NCBI RefSeq assembly: GCF_000968135.1 | Contig: NZ_FO538765.1 | Span: 2,247,819-2,311,818, forward strand | DNA: 64,000 bases | Source of the DNA: Magnetospira sp. QH-2 | Lineage (GTDB): Bacteria > Pseudomonadota > Alphaproteobacteria > Rhodospirillales > Magnetospiraceae | Direction: 5' to 3' | Shown here: piece by piece, positions 41,768-51,684 of the stretch | How the letters are laid out: every line of letters begins with the position of its first letter | How positions within the stretch are numbered: position 1 is the stretch's first letter | Made by a program: the position numbers and the translations under genes | The notes under the pieces: model-generated | Database searches by the model: none | What the model was told of the DNA's origin: nothing | The model's input: the letters and a program-made list of their open reading frames with translations, nothing else

Positions 41768-41791
41768 TAAGGGCACTCGCGCCGGTCGGGT

Positions 41792-42820
41792 TCAATTGAA
41801 CGGCATGGCATAGAGCAGCCCGCCATCCCGCCATTGCCGGTTCAAGCCGCGCTTGGTTTTCAATGGCGAGTCTTCTCCCAAATTGCGGGCAAATACTTCG
41901 CCGTAGTTTCCTACCTGAGCGATCACGCGCTTGGCCCATTGGGCATCCAACCCCAACAATTGCCCCAAATTGCCCTCGACGCCCAACAGCCGCGCCATCT
42001 CGGCCGAGGTGGGATCCTTGGTCATCTGATCAACATTTTTCGAATTCACCCCGAGTTCCTCCGCCCCGATCACCGCGTTGACCACCCATTTCACGATATC
42101 GAACCATGCGGGGGAATCTTCGCGAACCACCGGCCCCAAGGGTTCCTTTGAAATGATGTCGTCCAATAGGACATAGGCCTGAGGGTCCGGGGCGAGGGAA
42201 TGGCGCAAAGAAATCAACCCGGATCGATCATCGGATATCAAGTCGCATCGGCCATTGAAAAATGCCTTGAACTGCCCCTCCCATGATCGAAAGGTATGCA
42301 CGTCGAAGGCGATTGTTTTCCTGCGGCTCATATCGACAATGTTTTGGTGTGTGGTGGTATTCTCGGCCACACAGACGCTGGCATGGTCCAGGTCAGCGAT
42401 CTTTTCCGCACCCAGGGATTTCAAGGCCAGAAACCCTTGGCCATCAAAATAGGTGACCCCGGCAAAATGGAAGGGCATATCCGCATCGCGAGACAGGTTC
42501 CAAGTGGTACTGCGGATCAACAGGTCGATCTCGCCACTTCGCAAGGCCTCGAATCGCGTGGAGGGGCCGAGGGGGTGGAACTGCACCGAACCAGCATCGC
42601 CAAGGACCGCCGCCGCCACGGCGCGGCAGAAATCCACATCAATCCCTTCCCATTGCCCCCCTTCGCCCAGACGGGCAAAGCCCTGATGATTCTCGGCCAC
42701 GCCGCAGACCACAAATCCCCGGCTGCGGACGTCATCCAAGGTATCGGCAGCCACGGGAAGAGCCCGTAGTATGATGAGAAACAAGGACCCGCACAGGATC
42801 GCTATCGCCAATCGATTCAT
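41792..42820 (-). CDS. Orphan amino-acid ABC transporter substrate-binding protein
   Basis: A 342-residue periplasmic protein with a signal peptide (cleavage after ALPVAA, about residue 25) and the general amino-acid binding-protein pattern of AapJ/BztA: DDVRSRGFVVCGVAENHQGFA, GIDVDFCRAVAAAVLGD, then RSTTWNLSRDADMPFHFAGVTYFDGQGF. The ATG at 42820 follows AAGGAAAAA; in-frame upstream codons are not supported. No permease or ATPase genes accompany it, so it may share a transporter encoded elsewhere or act in sensing. Confidence 0.85.
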   Translation of the reverse strand: MNRLAIAILCGSLFLIILRALPVAADTLDDVRSRGFVVCGVAENHQGFARLGEGGQWEGIDVDFCRAVAAAVLGDAGSVQFHPLGPSTRFEALRSGEIDLLIRSTTWNLSRDADMPFHFAGVTYFDGQGFLALKSLGAEKIADLDHASVCVAENTTTHQNIVDMSRRKTIAFDVHTFRSWEGQFKAFFNGRCDLISDDRSGLISLRHSLAPDPQAYVLLDDIISKEPLGPVVREDSPAWFDIVKWVVNAVIGAEELGVNSKNVDQMTKDPTSAEMARLLGVEGNLGQLLGLDAQWAKRVIAQVGNYGEVFARNLGEDSPLKTKRGLNRQWRDGGLLYAMPFN

Positions 42821-42988
42821 TTCGATTTTTCCTTTGTGCCCCCCATACGATAGGGGTAGCAGTATAGATTGGTCCAGAAAGGCTGTCGCGGCCAAATGGA
42901 GCCTGGATTCTTGATCTTCGTCAAGGGCTTCATAGGGATGCTGGCGCACATTCTCATGGAACCGGTTCACTCTCCGAGGAGGCTTCCT

Positions 42989-43546
42989 TTGACCCAACGC
43001 TGGCTATCCATTTTGATCGCGATCTTGATGCTGATGGCGTCCGGCCCCGCATCGGCGGAAATCGGCGGTCGCTATATTATGCGGGATCACCTGGGCAATG
43101 TGGTCTACGACAAAGATTTCGAGGGTAAATTCCAGCTCATAACTTTCGGTTACACCTTCTGTCCTGATATCTGCCCGACGCAATTGCAAACCACCGCCGA
43201 TGCCTTGGCCCTGCTCACACCCGAGCAACTGGCCCAGGTGGTCCCCATTTTCGTCTCCGTGGATCCGGAAAGAGATACCCCTTCCGTCCTGCGGGACTAC
43301 GTGGCAACGTTCCATCCGGCGATCATCGGCCTGAGCGGCACGCCACAACTGACCGACCGGATCATCGGCCTATACAAGGTCAAAGTGGCCAAGGTTCCCT
43401 CCTCCACAGGCGATCCGGACATGTACACCATGGACCATACGGCAGGCGCATTTCTGATGGGGCCGGACGGCAAATACATCGCCAAGATCCCCCATGCCTC
43501 CACACCGGAACAGATGGTCGAAAGACTACGCACGTTCATCAAATGA
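42989..43546 (+). CDS. Sco1/SenC-type copper chaperone
   Basis: A 185-residue protein when started at TTG 42989, which has a perfect AGGAGG ribosome site and begins a clean signal peptide (cleavage after GPASA, about residue 23). Copper ligands are visible: Cys58 and Cys62 in TFCPDICPT, and His150 in YTMDHTAGAFL. Sco proteins deliver copper to the CuA centre of cytochrome oxidase or act as thiol reductases. Longer ATG starts upstream lack a ribosome site. It is divergent from the binding-protein gene. Confidence 0.88.
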   Translation: MTQRWLSILIAILMLMASGPASAEIGGRYIMRDHLGNVVYDKDFEGKFQLITFGYTFCPDICPTQLQTTADALALLTPEQLAQVVPIFVSVDPERDTPSVLRDYVATFHPAIIGLSGTPQLTDRIIGLYKVKVAKVPSSTGDPDMYTMDHTAGAFLMGPDGKYIAKIPHASTPEQMVERLRTFIK

Positions 43547-43646
43547 TGGGAGGGGCATGGCCCCCATCGAAGCTGTTTTCAAAAGGGTCTTCAACCGCTA
43601 TACTGCCGCCCGCCAGCATCGCAACAAAAGCCAGAAGGCATGAGCA

Positions 43647-43967
43647 ATGAGTGACTTGGAAACCCTGTTGGACCGTGGCACGCGTGCACAGGTTATTGCC
43701 GGCCTGAGCTACGTGGGGGTGCTGTGCTTTGTGCCTTTGATGGTTCGCGACAACGCTTTTGTCCACTTTCACGCCAAACAGGGGCTGGTCTTGTGGGCCT
43801 GGAGTGTGATGGCAGGCATGGCCCTGTTCGTGCCATCGATCGGACGCCCCTTTGCCATGTTGTCGCTCATCGCCATCGTCATGCTATCGCTGATGGGCCT
43901 GGCCGCCGTGGCCTTGAAAAAAGCCTACAAGCTGCCTTTGGTCTACGAACTGGCCAACAAGATTTGA
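43647..43967 (+). CDS. MamF/MmsF-like (Tic20/DUF4870-type) membrane protein
   Basis: A 106-residue protein with three membrane helices. From memory, it resembles the magnetosome proteins MamF and MmsF along most of its length. Shared words are GxSYxGxLCFVPL, FHAKQGLVLW, and a C-terminal LSxxGLxxVAL followed by a basic turn and LPL. MamF/MmsF sit in magnetosome membranes and affect magnetite crystal size and shape. The wider DUF4870/Tic20-like family also occurs in non-magnetotactic bacteria, and no other magnetosome gene is in the window, so the function is open. Confidence 0.7.
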   Translation: MSDLETLLDRGTRAQVIAGLSYVGVLCFVPLMVRDNAFVHFHAKQGLVLWAWSVMAGMALFVPSIGRPFAMLSLIAIVMLSLMGLAAVALKKAYKLPLVYELANKI

Positions 43968-44094
43968 TTCCCTGATCGAAATGCCCGCCTCCGCCAACAT
44001 GGGGTGGAAAATCTGATTCATTCGGGTACAATCATTTCGGCTCAAAAACTAATTGCTTTCGAAATGCCTTTGATTTGGGGCAAAGGACCCGATA

Positions 44095-45426
44095 TTGCCG
44101 CGGACCCGACTCCTTCCTGACGCCTTGCGCGCGCCTGCCGATGCTGCGGCGACCTCACCGCCGCGCAAAACTCTCGCCAAGGGCATGGTTGATTGGGAAA
44201 TCTTTTTCGAGGCCAAGGACCAAGGGGTGATCCCGCTGGTCAAACAGGCCCGATCCCTCGATACTTTAGAAAAATGCTATGCGGTGACCGTGGCGCAGTT
44301 GTTTCGTCGAGACGGCGATTCCGACCGACGTCGGACCTTTGAGGCCTTGTTCCATGAACTGGTGGGAGCCGGGGAACAAGACCTGGAGGCCATCAAGGAG
44401 CGCCTGACCCTCGTCTTTCGCCATATCAAGGAGGAACGCAAGGAACGGGTCGATATGCTGCTCAAAGCCAAGGCTTCCAAAGCCGAAGAAGAGGAGCGCC
44501 GCGCCACCGAGGCGCAAGTGGACCTGGACGAGGATGAATCGGTCGAACTAGAGACTCCGATGGCCACGAGCCCCGATGAACCGGAAGGCCCCACCGCGCG
44601 CGAGGCGTTCAAGGAAGTGTTTGCACAGTTGTTCATCAATCGACTGATGCTGATGGAAGCGGACATGGACTGGTGCCAAAAAAACCATGTAAAGCCGCCC
44701 TTCTTCTGTTCCCCGGATTTCTCGGCCTTGTTCAAACAAGCGCTGATCGATCATCTGGGAGATGCCATGGCCGATCATTTCCCCAGCCTGCTCACCCGTA
44801 TCAAGCTCAAGGAACCGGACGACCGCCTAGCCTATACCCTGGAGAACCTGGAAGACCGCAAATACCGCCGGGTGCTCTGGGAAACCTGGCAGGGGGTTTG
44901 GGCGCGCGTTACCCAGGAGCAAGTGGCTCCCAAAAAACCGTCGCCGGAAAAGCAAAAGAAAAAAGGCTTTCTGGAATCCCTGACCGGTCAATCGGGCGAC
45001 AAAAAAGGCGATAGTATCGCCGGGTGGAAGAAAAAGGTCGCGGCAGTCAAGGAGCACAACGCCAACTGCGTGGCCCTATGGGAAATAATCACCGATACGT
45101 CAACGCTCTTCGTGCCTCCGACCAAGGAAGACGATGGCAAGATGCTCATGCAATTGTTCGGGCGCAGTATGTCGGGCCTGAAAAAGGAAATCACCGCCCT
45201 ACGACAGATCGCCGGACAAGGCGGTGAATTGGGTCGCGCCTTTGACCGCTATCAGGCAGGCAAAAGCCTGGACCTGTCGCTCACCGTGGTCAGCTTCCAG
45301 GCACCGGATCTCTATCAGGATGACCATAAGAAGATCTTGAAAAAATATTTGGCTGGAATCCCTGCCGAGAGTCGCGCCTCGGCCTACCCCCTGACCACCC
45401 GTTTTCTGGGTGAATTCTTAAACTAA
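44095..45426 (+). CDS. Large charged cytoplasmic protein, unknown function
   Basis: A 443-residue soluble, mostly helical protein with no signal or membrane segment. It has a charged Glu/Asp-rich zone (EEEERRATEAQVDLDEDE), a Lys-rich zone (KKPSPEKQKKKGFLESL) and repeated short basic-acidic helices. TTG at 44095 is supported by AAAGGAC about eight bases upstream; an ATG at 44185 (MVDWEIFFEAK) is an alternative. It lies 127 bp after the MamF-like gene. No family is recognised. Confidence 0.65.
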   Translation: MPRTRLLPDALRAPADAAATSPPRKTLAKGMVDWEIFFEAKDQGVIPLVKQARSLDTLEKCYAVTVAQLFRRDGDSDRRRTFEALFHELVGAGEQDLEAIKERLTLVFRHIKEERKERVDMLLKAKASKAEEEERRATEAQVDLDEDESVELETPMATSPDEPEGPTAREAFKEVFAQLFINRLMLMEADMDWCQKNHVKPPFFCSPDFSALFKQALIDHLGDAMADHFPSLLTRIKLKEPDDRLAYTLENLEDRKYRRVLWETWQGVWARVTQEQVAPKKPSPEKQKKKGFLESLTGQSGDKKGDSIAGWKKKVAAVKEHNANCVALWEIITDTSTLFVPPTKEDDGKMLMQLFGRSMSGLKKEITALRQIAGQGGELGRAFDRYQAGKSLDLSLTVVSFQAPDLYQDDHKKILKKYLAGIPAESRASAYPLTTRFLGEFLN

Positions 45427-45441
45427 AGATTTTAATCGTTC

Positions 45442-47061
45442 CTAATGAATACCGGCCTCGTCCGTGGCCTTGACCGCCGTCAGGAATCCTGGGGTCGATC
45501 CGCTATGCAGATAGGCCAGGGCGCATCCTAGAGCCTTGTCCTTGCCTTCTTCCCCGGCGGGGGGGCAGCGGTCTTCAGACAGAGTCACCTTGGCCTGTCG
45601 CTCCTGACCATGATCGACCTTCAATGCATTCGGCAGATCTGCTTCCCGGCGGGCTCTATGCTCTTCGGCTTCGGCTTCGGTCTTCGCATCGACTTCCGCT
45701 TCGGATGTCTCGTCCTCCGAGGCCGCTTTTGCAGAGCTCTTGTCCTCTTTTTTCGCCGAGGCTTGCAAAACGATATCAGGCAGCACGCCAACCCCCTGGA
45801 TCGCCCGCCCCGAAGGAACATAGTAAAGATCCGTGGTCAGCTTCAAAGCGCCTTCAAGATCCAGACGGGAAACCACCTGGACCGACCCTTTGCCAAACGA
45901 CCGGGCCCCCATGACCGTGGCCCGTCGGTGATCCTGCAAGGCCGCCGCGACAATCTCGGAAGCCGACGCGGATCCCTCGTTAATCAACACGACAATGGGC
46001 AATCCGCGGGCCAAATCACCCCATTTGGCGTTGTGGTCGCGCCCGTTCCGTCCATCCCGACCACGGACGGAAACCACCTGGCCCTCATCAAGAAAACTAT
46101 CGGCAAGGGTCACTGATTCACTCAACAGTCCGCCAGGATTGTTCCGCAGGTCCAGAACATAACCCTTCAATTTCGGTCCGATCTCCGCCCGCAGAGCCTC
46201 AATGGCTTCGACGGTGCCTTCGTCCGTGGTTTGCGAGAATCGGCTGACGCGGATATAGCCGATATCCCCCTCGGCCCGCCATTTGACCGCCTTCACATGC
46301 ACGATGTCGCGCCTCAAGGTCACATCGAAAACATCGTTTTCGCCACGCAGAACCGTCAGTCTGATGGAGGTACCCGGTTTGCCGCGCATCACCCGAACCG
46401 CATCGGTCAGCTTCTTACCTTTGACTGCTTTGCCATCCAGATGGGTGATCAGGTCGTTGGCTTTCAGGCCGGCCCGAAAAGCAGGTGTATCATCGATCGG
46501 TGAAATAACCTTCACCGCACCGCTTTCCTTGTCCAGAGTTACCAAAATCCCAAGCCCGCCAAATTGACCTTGGGTGGTCACCTGCATTTCCTTGAATTCC
46601 TGCGGGTTCAGATAGCTGGAATGGGGATCCAGCTTTTCCATCATCGCATCCAGCGCCGCTTCGACCAAATGCCGATCCGTCTGCTCCTTGCCCTCTTCGG
46701 GTTTGTAGAGACGCAGGCCTTCGATGGCGGCATCGATCAGGTCCGCGTCCACCACGGGCTGAACATACTGAGTGCGGACCTTGGAGAAAGCATTGCGGAA
46801 ATGTTCAAGCTGCTGAGGGTTGTCCGTCGTGGAGACTTCCAGGTAGACGTCTTGGAAGCGGGACAACTCTTTTTCCGCTTCCGAACCCAGGTCATCGAAC
46901 AGGCGCCCCAGACCAAAAACGGCTTGGGCCGAATTCGCCCCGACACATCCCGCCAACACATGGGTCAACAGGCCACCGATGAGGAACCCGACGACCAGCA
47001 GTCCAGACCGATAGGCTAGGTTTCCGGCTCGCCCGGATCTGAGGGAAAAACGTTGTGCCAC
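45442..47061 (-). CDS. ctpA: S41-family C-terminal processing protease
   Basis: A 539-residue periplasmic protease. It has an N-terminal membrane anchor or signal, a helical cap (EHFRNAFSKVRTQYV), a PDZ domain (GGLGILVTLDKESGAVKVISPIDDTPAFRAGLKANDLI), and the S41 catalytic part with the Ser in NEGSASASEIV (near residue 364) and the Lys in SFGKGSVQ (near 390). The C-terminus carries an extra Lys/Glu-rich region. The start is GTG at 47061, three bases after the DHH gene. Such proteases process envelope proteins. Confidence 0.92.
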   Translation of the reverse strand: MAQRFSLRSGRAGNLAYRSGLLVVGFLIGGLLTHVLAGCVGANSAQAVFGLGRLFDDLGSEAEKELSRFQDVYLEVSTTDNPQQLEHFRNAFSKVRTQYVQPVVDADLIDAAIEGLRLYKPEEGKEQTDRHLVEAALDAMMEKLDPHSSYLNPQEFKEMQVTTQGQFGGLGILVTLDKESGAVKVISPIDDTPAFRAGLKANDLITHLDGKAVKGKKLTDAVRVMRGKPGTSIRLTVLRGENDVFDVTLRRDIVHVKAVKWRAEGDIGYIRVSRFSQTTDEGTVEAIEALRAEIGPKLKGYVLDLRNNPGGLLSESVTLADSFLDEGQVVSVRGRDGRNGRDHNAKWGDLARGLPIVVLINEGSASASEIVAAALQDHRRATVMGARSFGKGSVQVVSRLDLEGALKLTTDLYYVPSGRAIQGVGVLPDIVLQASAKKEDKSSAKAASEDETSEAEVDAKTEAEAEEHRARREADLPNALKVDHGQERQAKVTLSEDRCPPAGEEGKDKALGCALAYLHSGSTPGFLTAVKATDEAGIH

Positions 47062-47064
47062 CGG

Positions 47065-47997
47065 TCAACCGTCGGCCGTGATGATTTCGGTCAGCTCCGC
47101 CAACACCTTTTCGGCATCATCGTTTTCCACCTGACAGGTTCCCGCCGCTTCGTGGCCGCCTCCGCCATATTTCAATGCCAATTCACCCACGTTTGTCTTG
47201 GAGCCACGGTCAATAACCGATTTACCGATGGCGAACACGGTATTGAGCTTTTGCAGCCCCCAAATCACATGAATCGAGATATTGATCTGCGGATAGAGCG
47301 CATAGATCAAGAACCGGTTGCCGGCGAAAATAATCTCCTCGCCGCGCAGGTCCAGCACGGCCAGATTGCCATGCACGGTTGTGCAGCGCTTAATCTGATC
47401 TTCGAACTGGCTTTGGTGCTCTTCGTACAGCTCCACCCGCTCCCGGACATCGGGCAGCGCCATGATCTCGTCGATGGTGTGATTGCGGCAATAGTCGATC
47501 AATTCCATCATCAACTGGTAATTGGAAATACGAAATTCCTTGAACCGCCCCAGGCCGGTGCGTGCGTCCATTAGGAAATTGAGCAGTTCCCAGCCACCCG
47601 GCTCACGGATTTCCGCCTCGGTGAACTGAGCCGAGTCGCCCTTGTCCACGGCCTCCATCAGATCCGGTGCCACATTGGGGAAGCCCTCGGGACCCTTGAA
47701 ATGGTCATAAACCACCCGCGCCGCCGAGGGAGCATGGGGACTGACAATATAGTTTTCGGGAATGGCTTCGAGACGCAGAGTCTCGCTGAAATGATGGTCG
47801 AATGCCAGATGCACCCTGGGGTCATAGGGCAAGTTGGTTGTGATATCCGTGCTGGCCAACAACACCGTACCGTCCTGCACGTCTTTGGGATGGACGAACT
47901 TGATCTCGTCAACCATCTCCAGTTCCCGCAATAGCACCGCACAGACAAGACCGTCAAAATCGCTGCGCGTGACCAACCGATATTTAGCTTCCGACAT
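47065..47997 (-). CDS. DHH-family phosphoesterase
   Basis: A 310-residue protein with the DHH phosphoesterase signatures: TRSDFDGLVCAVLL at about 10-23, the name-giving DHH at 67-69 (LAFDHHFSE), and the DHHA1 glycine motif KYGGGGHEAAGTCQ near the C-terminus. These enzymes cleave phosphodiester or phosphoanhydride bonds (oligoribonucleotides, cyclic dinucleotides or polyphosphate) with Mn ions. The exact substrate cannot be read from the sequence. GGAGAA precedes the ATG; ctpA follows after three bases. Confidence 0.88.
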   Translation of the reverse strand: MSEAKYRLVTRSDFDGLVCAVLLRELEMVDEIKFVHPKDVQDGTVLLASTDITTNLPYDPRVHLAFDHHFSETLRLEAIPENYIVSPHAPSAARVVYDHFKGPEGFPNVAPDLMEAVDKGDSAQFTEAEIREPGGWELLNFLMDARTGLGRFKEFRISNYQLMMELIDYCRNHTIDEIMALPDVRERVELYEEHQSQFEDQIKRCTTVHGNLAVLDLRGEEIIFAGNRFLIYALYPQINISIHVIWGLQKLNTVFAIGKSVIDRGSKTNVGELALKYGGGGHEAAGTCQVENDDAEKVLAELTEIITADG

Positions 47998-48032
47998 GGA
48001 ATGTTCTCCGAAGAATCCCGATTGCGTTAACT

Positions 48033-48797
48033 TTAAGTGCTTCTGTCGCCGGAGGAAAGCCTTCTCGCGGCAATCAGAAACTCCTTATTGCCCTCGGGCC
48101 CCTTGATGGGGCTTTCGGTCACGCCGAGAACCGCCCATTCGGCCTGGCATTCAATCCAGTTTCGAATGCTTTCACAGACTTCTTCGTGCAGGGCTGAGTC
48201 CCGCACGACACCGCCCTTCCCGACCCGCTCGCGCCCCACTTCGAACTGCGGCTTGATCAGCGCCACCAGGACCGCGCCGCGGGCCGCCAGAGCCAAGGGA
48301 GCGGGCAGCAAAGTGCGCAGCCCGATGAAACTGGCGTCGCAGACAATCAGGTCGATCGGTTCGGGGATCATCTCCGAAGTCAGGTAGCGGGCATTGGTGC
48401 GTTCCATGACCACCACCCGCGAGTCGGTACGCAGCTTTTTGGCCAATTGCCGGTGGCCCACATCTACCGCATAGACCTTGGTCGCGCCGTTGTTCAGCAA
48501 CACATCGGTGAAGCCGCCAGTGGAAGCGCCCAGGTCGAGGCCGGTCTTGCCGGTCGGATCGATGCCAAACTCGGACAGGCCCTTGGCCAGTTTCAGCCCG
48601 CCACGCGAGACCCAGGGGTGATCCTGGCCATTGATATCGATAGGGATATCGGTGCGTACCTGCTGGCCCGGCTTGCCCAGGCGCTTACTCTCGGAGGTGA
48701 CGCAGCCCGCCATGATCAAGGCCTGAGCCTTGCTCCGGCTTTCCACCAGACCGCGATCAACCAACAGCTGATCGAGGCGCATTTTCGGATTGGCCAT
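48033..48797 (-). CDS. tlyA: TlyA-family rRNA 2'-O-methyltransferase
   Basis: A 254-residue protein with an N-terminal S4 RNA-binding domain (MRLDQLLVDRGLVESRSKAQALIMAG) and an FtsJ-like methyltransferase domain with SAM motif LDLGASTGGFTDVLL and catalytic DASFIGL. TlyA methylates ribosomal RNA; some members also act as hemolysins. It lies directly downstream of dxs, a frequent neighbour. Confidence 0.93.
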   Translation of the reverse strand: MANPKMRLDQLLVDRGLVESRSKAQALIMAGCVTSESKRLGKPGQQVRTDIPIDINGQDHPWVSRGGLKLAKGLSEFGIDPTGKTGLDLGASTGGFTDVLLNNGATKVYAVDVGHRQLAKKLRTDSRVVVMERTNARYLTSEMIPEPIDLIVCDASFIGLRTLLPAPLALAARGAVLVALIKPQFEVGRERVGKGGVVRDSALHEEVCESIRNWIECQAEWAVLGVTESPIKGPEGNKEFLIAARRLSSGDRST

Positions 48798-48826
48798 GAC
48801 CGCCTCACTTGATGAGGATCTGGGCC

Positions 48827-50761
48827 TCAGCCCCCCTGCGCCACCGTCGTCACTTCGATGCCCAGGGCGGCCAGGGCGGTGCCGACCATGGCACCGGCGC
48901 TCAGTCCGGCCCGGTCGTACTGCTTGGCCGGGTCGTCGTGATCCATATAGGTATCGGGCAGCACCAGCGGGCGGAACTTCAGATGCCCAGTATCCAGCAG
49001 GCCCGCATGGGCCAGATACTGAGCGACATAGGAGCCGAAACCGCCGACCGAGCCCTCTTCCACGGTGATCAGCACTTCGTGGTTGGTGGCCAGACGATGA
49101 ACCAGGTCTTCGTCCAAGGGTTTGGCGAAGCGGGCATCGGCGACCGTTGTGGTCAGGCCACGCGCCGCCAGTTCTTCCGCCGCCGACAAGGCTTCGGCCA
49201 GACGGGTACCCAGGGAGAGGATGGCCACCTTGGTGCCTTCCTTCATCACCCGCCCCCGACCGATTTCCAGGATTTCGCTGCCCACCGGCATGTCCACACC
49301 GACCCCTTCGCCGCGCGGATAGCGGAAGGCGATGGGGCCTTCGTCATAGGCTGCCGCCGTGGCCACCATGCGATCCAGGTCGGCTTCGTCCGCCGCCGCC
49401 ATGATGGTCATATTCGGGATACAGCCCAGATAGGCCACATCAAACGCGCCCGCGTGGGTGGCGCCGTCGGCCCCCACCAGCCCGGCCCGGTCGATGGGGA
49501 AACGCACCGGTAAATTCTGTAGAGCCACGTCATGGACCACCTGGTCATAGGCCCGCTGCAAGAAAGTGGAATAGATGGCACAGAAGGGCTTCAGCCCCTC
49601 GCAGGCCAACCCGGCGGAGAAGGTCACCGCATGCTGTTCGGCAATGCCCACGTCAAAAAAGCGCTTGGGATAGAGCTCGGCGAACTTGTCCACGCCGGTC
49701 CCAGCAGGCATGGCGGCGGTTACCGCGACAATCTTGCCGTCATTTTCCGCCTCGCGCACCAGGGCATTGCCGAATACCTTGGTATAGGCGGGGGCATTGG
49801 ATACGGCCTTGATGGGCTCGCCGGTCACCACATTGAAACGGCCCACGCCGTGATACTTGTCGCGGGCTTCCTCGGCGGGTTGATAGCCCTTGCCTTTTTG
49901 AGTCACCACATGGACCAGCACCGGCCCCGGGCTATCTTCGAATTCGGCGTCTCGGACGTTTTTCAGCACCGGCAGAAGGTGTTCCAGATTGTGGCCGTCG
50001 ATGGGGCCCACGTAATAGAATCCCAATTCCTCGAACAAGGTACCGCCGGTGACGAAGCCACGGGCATATTCATCGGCGCGCCGGGCGGCGGCTTCCAATG
50101 TACGGGGCAGATAGCGGGTCACTTCCTTGGCCAGGCTGCGCAGGCTGAGGAACGACTTGGAGGACACCACCCGAGACAGATAGGCGCTCATGGCGCCGAC
50201 GGGCGGGGCAATGGACATATCGTTGTCGTTGAGAATGACCACCATGCGTGAGCGTTCGTATCCGGCGTTGTTCATGGCCTCATAGGCCATGCCGGCGCTC
50301 ATGGAGCCGTCACCGATGACCGAGACCACGTGATTGTCGGCCTCTTTGATATCGCGCCCGACCGCCATGCCCAAACCGGCGGAAATGGATGTGGAGCTAT
50401 GGCCGGTGCCAAAGGGGTCATATTCGGACTCGGTGCGCTTGACGAACCCGGAGAGTCCACCGCCTTGCCGCATGGTCGCCATCCGATGACGCCGTCCAGT
50501 GAGAATTTTGTGCGGATAGGCCTGATGCCCCACGTCCCAGATCAGCTTGTCGCGCGGTGTATCGAATACATGATGCAGGGCAACGGTCAGTTCCACCACA
50601 CCCAGGCTGGCCCCCAGATGGCCACCGGTGACCGAAACATGTCGCACGATATCCGAACGGATTTCCGCCGACAGTTCGATCAACTGTTCGAGATCCAAAT
50701 CCTTCAGATCGTCGGGCGACTGAATGGCATCCAACAGCGGTGTGGGGGCGTCCACGTTCAA
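48827..50761 (-). CDS. dxs: 1-deoxy-D-xylulose-5-phosphate synthase
   Basis: A 644-residue thiamine diphosphate enzyme that condenses pyruvate and glyceraldehyde-3-phosphate, the first step of the MEP isoprenoid pathway. The TPP motif [18 protein letters not shown] and the active-site Glu in [13 protein letters not shown] are clear. The start is taken as TTG at 50761 ([13 protein letters not shown]), with AAGGA eight bases upstream and 25 bp after ispA; longer in-frame starts would lie inside ispA. Confidence 0.95.
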   Translation of the reverse strand: MNVDAPTPLLDAIQSPDDLKDLDLEQLIELSAEIRSDIVRHVSVTGGHLGASLGVVELTVALHHVFDTPRDKLIWDVGHQAYPHKILTGRRHRMATMRQGGGLSGFVKRTESEYDPFGTGHSSTSISAGLGMAVGRDIKEADNHVVSVIGDGSMSAGMAYEAMNNAGYERSRMVVILNDNDMSIAPPVGAMSAYLSRVVSSKSFLSLRSLAKEVTRYLPRTLEAAARRADEYARGFVTGGTLFEELGFYYVGPIDGHNLEHLLPVLKNVRDAEFEDSPGPVLVHVVTQKGKGYQPAEEARDKYHGVGRFNVVTGEPIKAVSNAPAYTKVFGNALVREAENDGKIVAVTAAMPAGTGVDKFAELYPKRFFDVGIAEQHAVTFSAGLACEGLKPFCAIYSTFLQRAYDQVVHDVALQNLPVRFPIDRAGLVGADGATHAGAFDVAYLGCIPNMTIMAAADEADLDRMVATAAAYDEGPIAFRYPRGEGVGVDMPVGSEILEIGRGRVMKEGTKVAILSLGTRLAEALSAAEELAARGLTTTVADARFAKPLDEDLVHRLATNHEVLITVEEGSVGGFGSYVAQYLAHAGLLDTGHLKFRPLVLPDTYMDHDDPAKQYDRAGLSAGAMVGTALAALGIEVTTVAQGG

Positions 50762-50786
50762 AATACTGGTCCTTAGTTCCGCGCTC

Positions 50787-51671
50787 TCACGTCGAGCGTT
50801 CAACAACGAAGCGGGCGAGGTCCCGCAAAGGGTCTGCCTTTTCCCCGAACATTTCAAGGTGTTTAGCTGCCTGGTCGGCCAGCATGTCGGCCTGTTCCCG
50901 GGCCCGCCCTATGCCCAGCAGGGACACAAAGGTGGCTTTTCCGGCATCCGCGTCCTTATGGACCCGCTTGCCCACGGCAGCCTCGTCGCCGGTCTCATCA
51001 AGCAAATCGTCGGCAATTTGGAAGGCCAATCCCAAATCATGGGCATAGGCAATCAGTGCCTGCCGGGCGGCCTCGGGGGCCTTGCCCAGGATCGCCCCAG
51101 ATTCGCAGGAAACGCGGATCAATGCCCCGGTTTTCATGCGTTGCAAACGGGTGATGGCGGGAATATCCAGATCGTTGTCCTCGGCCCACAAATCAATCAT
51201 CTGGCCGCCAACCATGCCTTCAACACCGGAAGCCCGGGCCAGAGCCACCACCAGAGCGGCGCGTACCGCCGGGTCGGAATGGGTATCCTCGTCCGCCAGC
51301 ACCTCGAAGGCCTGGGTCAACAGGGCGTCACCGACAAGAATTGCCGTCGCTTCGTCATATTGTTTGTGGCAGGTCGGACGCCCACGCCGCAGGTCGTCGT
51401 CGTCCATGGCGGGCAGATCGTCATGGACCAGGGAATAACAATGCACCATCTCGATCGCCGCCCCGGTGCGCAGGGCGGATCGCTCCGAGACATTGAACAG
51501 CTTCGCGCCCTGGACCGCCAAAAATGGCCGGATCCGTTTGCCGCCGCCCAAGGTGGCGTAGCGCATGGCCTCGATCAGCCGGTTTTCCGGCCCATCGGCG
51601 GCGGCCAACAGGTGATCGAGCATCTGCTCGATGGCGTCAGCGGTTTGAACCATGGTTTGTGAAAGGGTCAT
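50787..51671 (-). CDS. ispA: Polyprenyl (farnesyl) diphosphate synthase
   Basis: A 294-residue short-chain prenyl transferase. The first Asp-rich motif is [16 protein letters not shown] and the second is [10 protein letters not shown]. It joins isopentenyl diphosphate to allylic primers to make farnesyl (or geranyl) diphosphate. It lies between xseB and dxs, the classic xseB-ispA-dxs order. Confidence 0.93.
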   Translation of the reverse strand: MTLSQTMVQTADAIEQMLDHLLAAADGPENRLIEAMRYATLGGGKRIRPFLAVQGAKLFNVSERSALRTGAAIEMVHCYSLVHDDLPAMDDDDLRRGRPTCHKQYDEATAILVGDALLTQAFEVLADEDTHSDPAVRAALVVALARASGVEGMVGGQMIDLWAEDNDLDIPAITRLQRMKTGALIRVSCESGAILGKAPEAARQALIAYAHDLGLAFQIADDLLDETGDEAAVGKRVHKDADAGKATFVSLLGIGRAREQADMLADQAAKHLEMFGEKADPLRDLARFVVERST

Positions 51672-51684
51672 CGTTCGATTCCGC

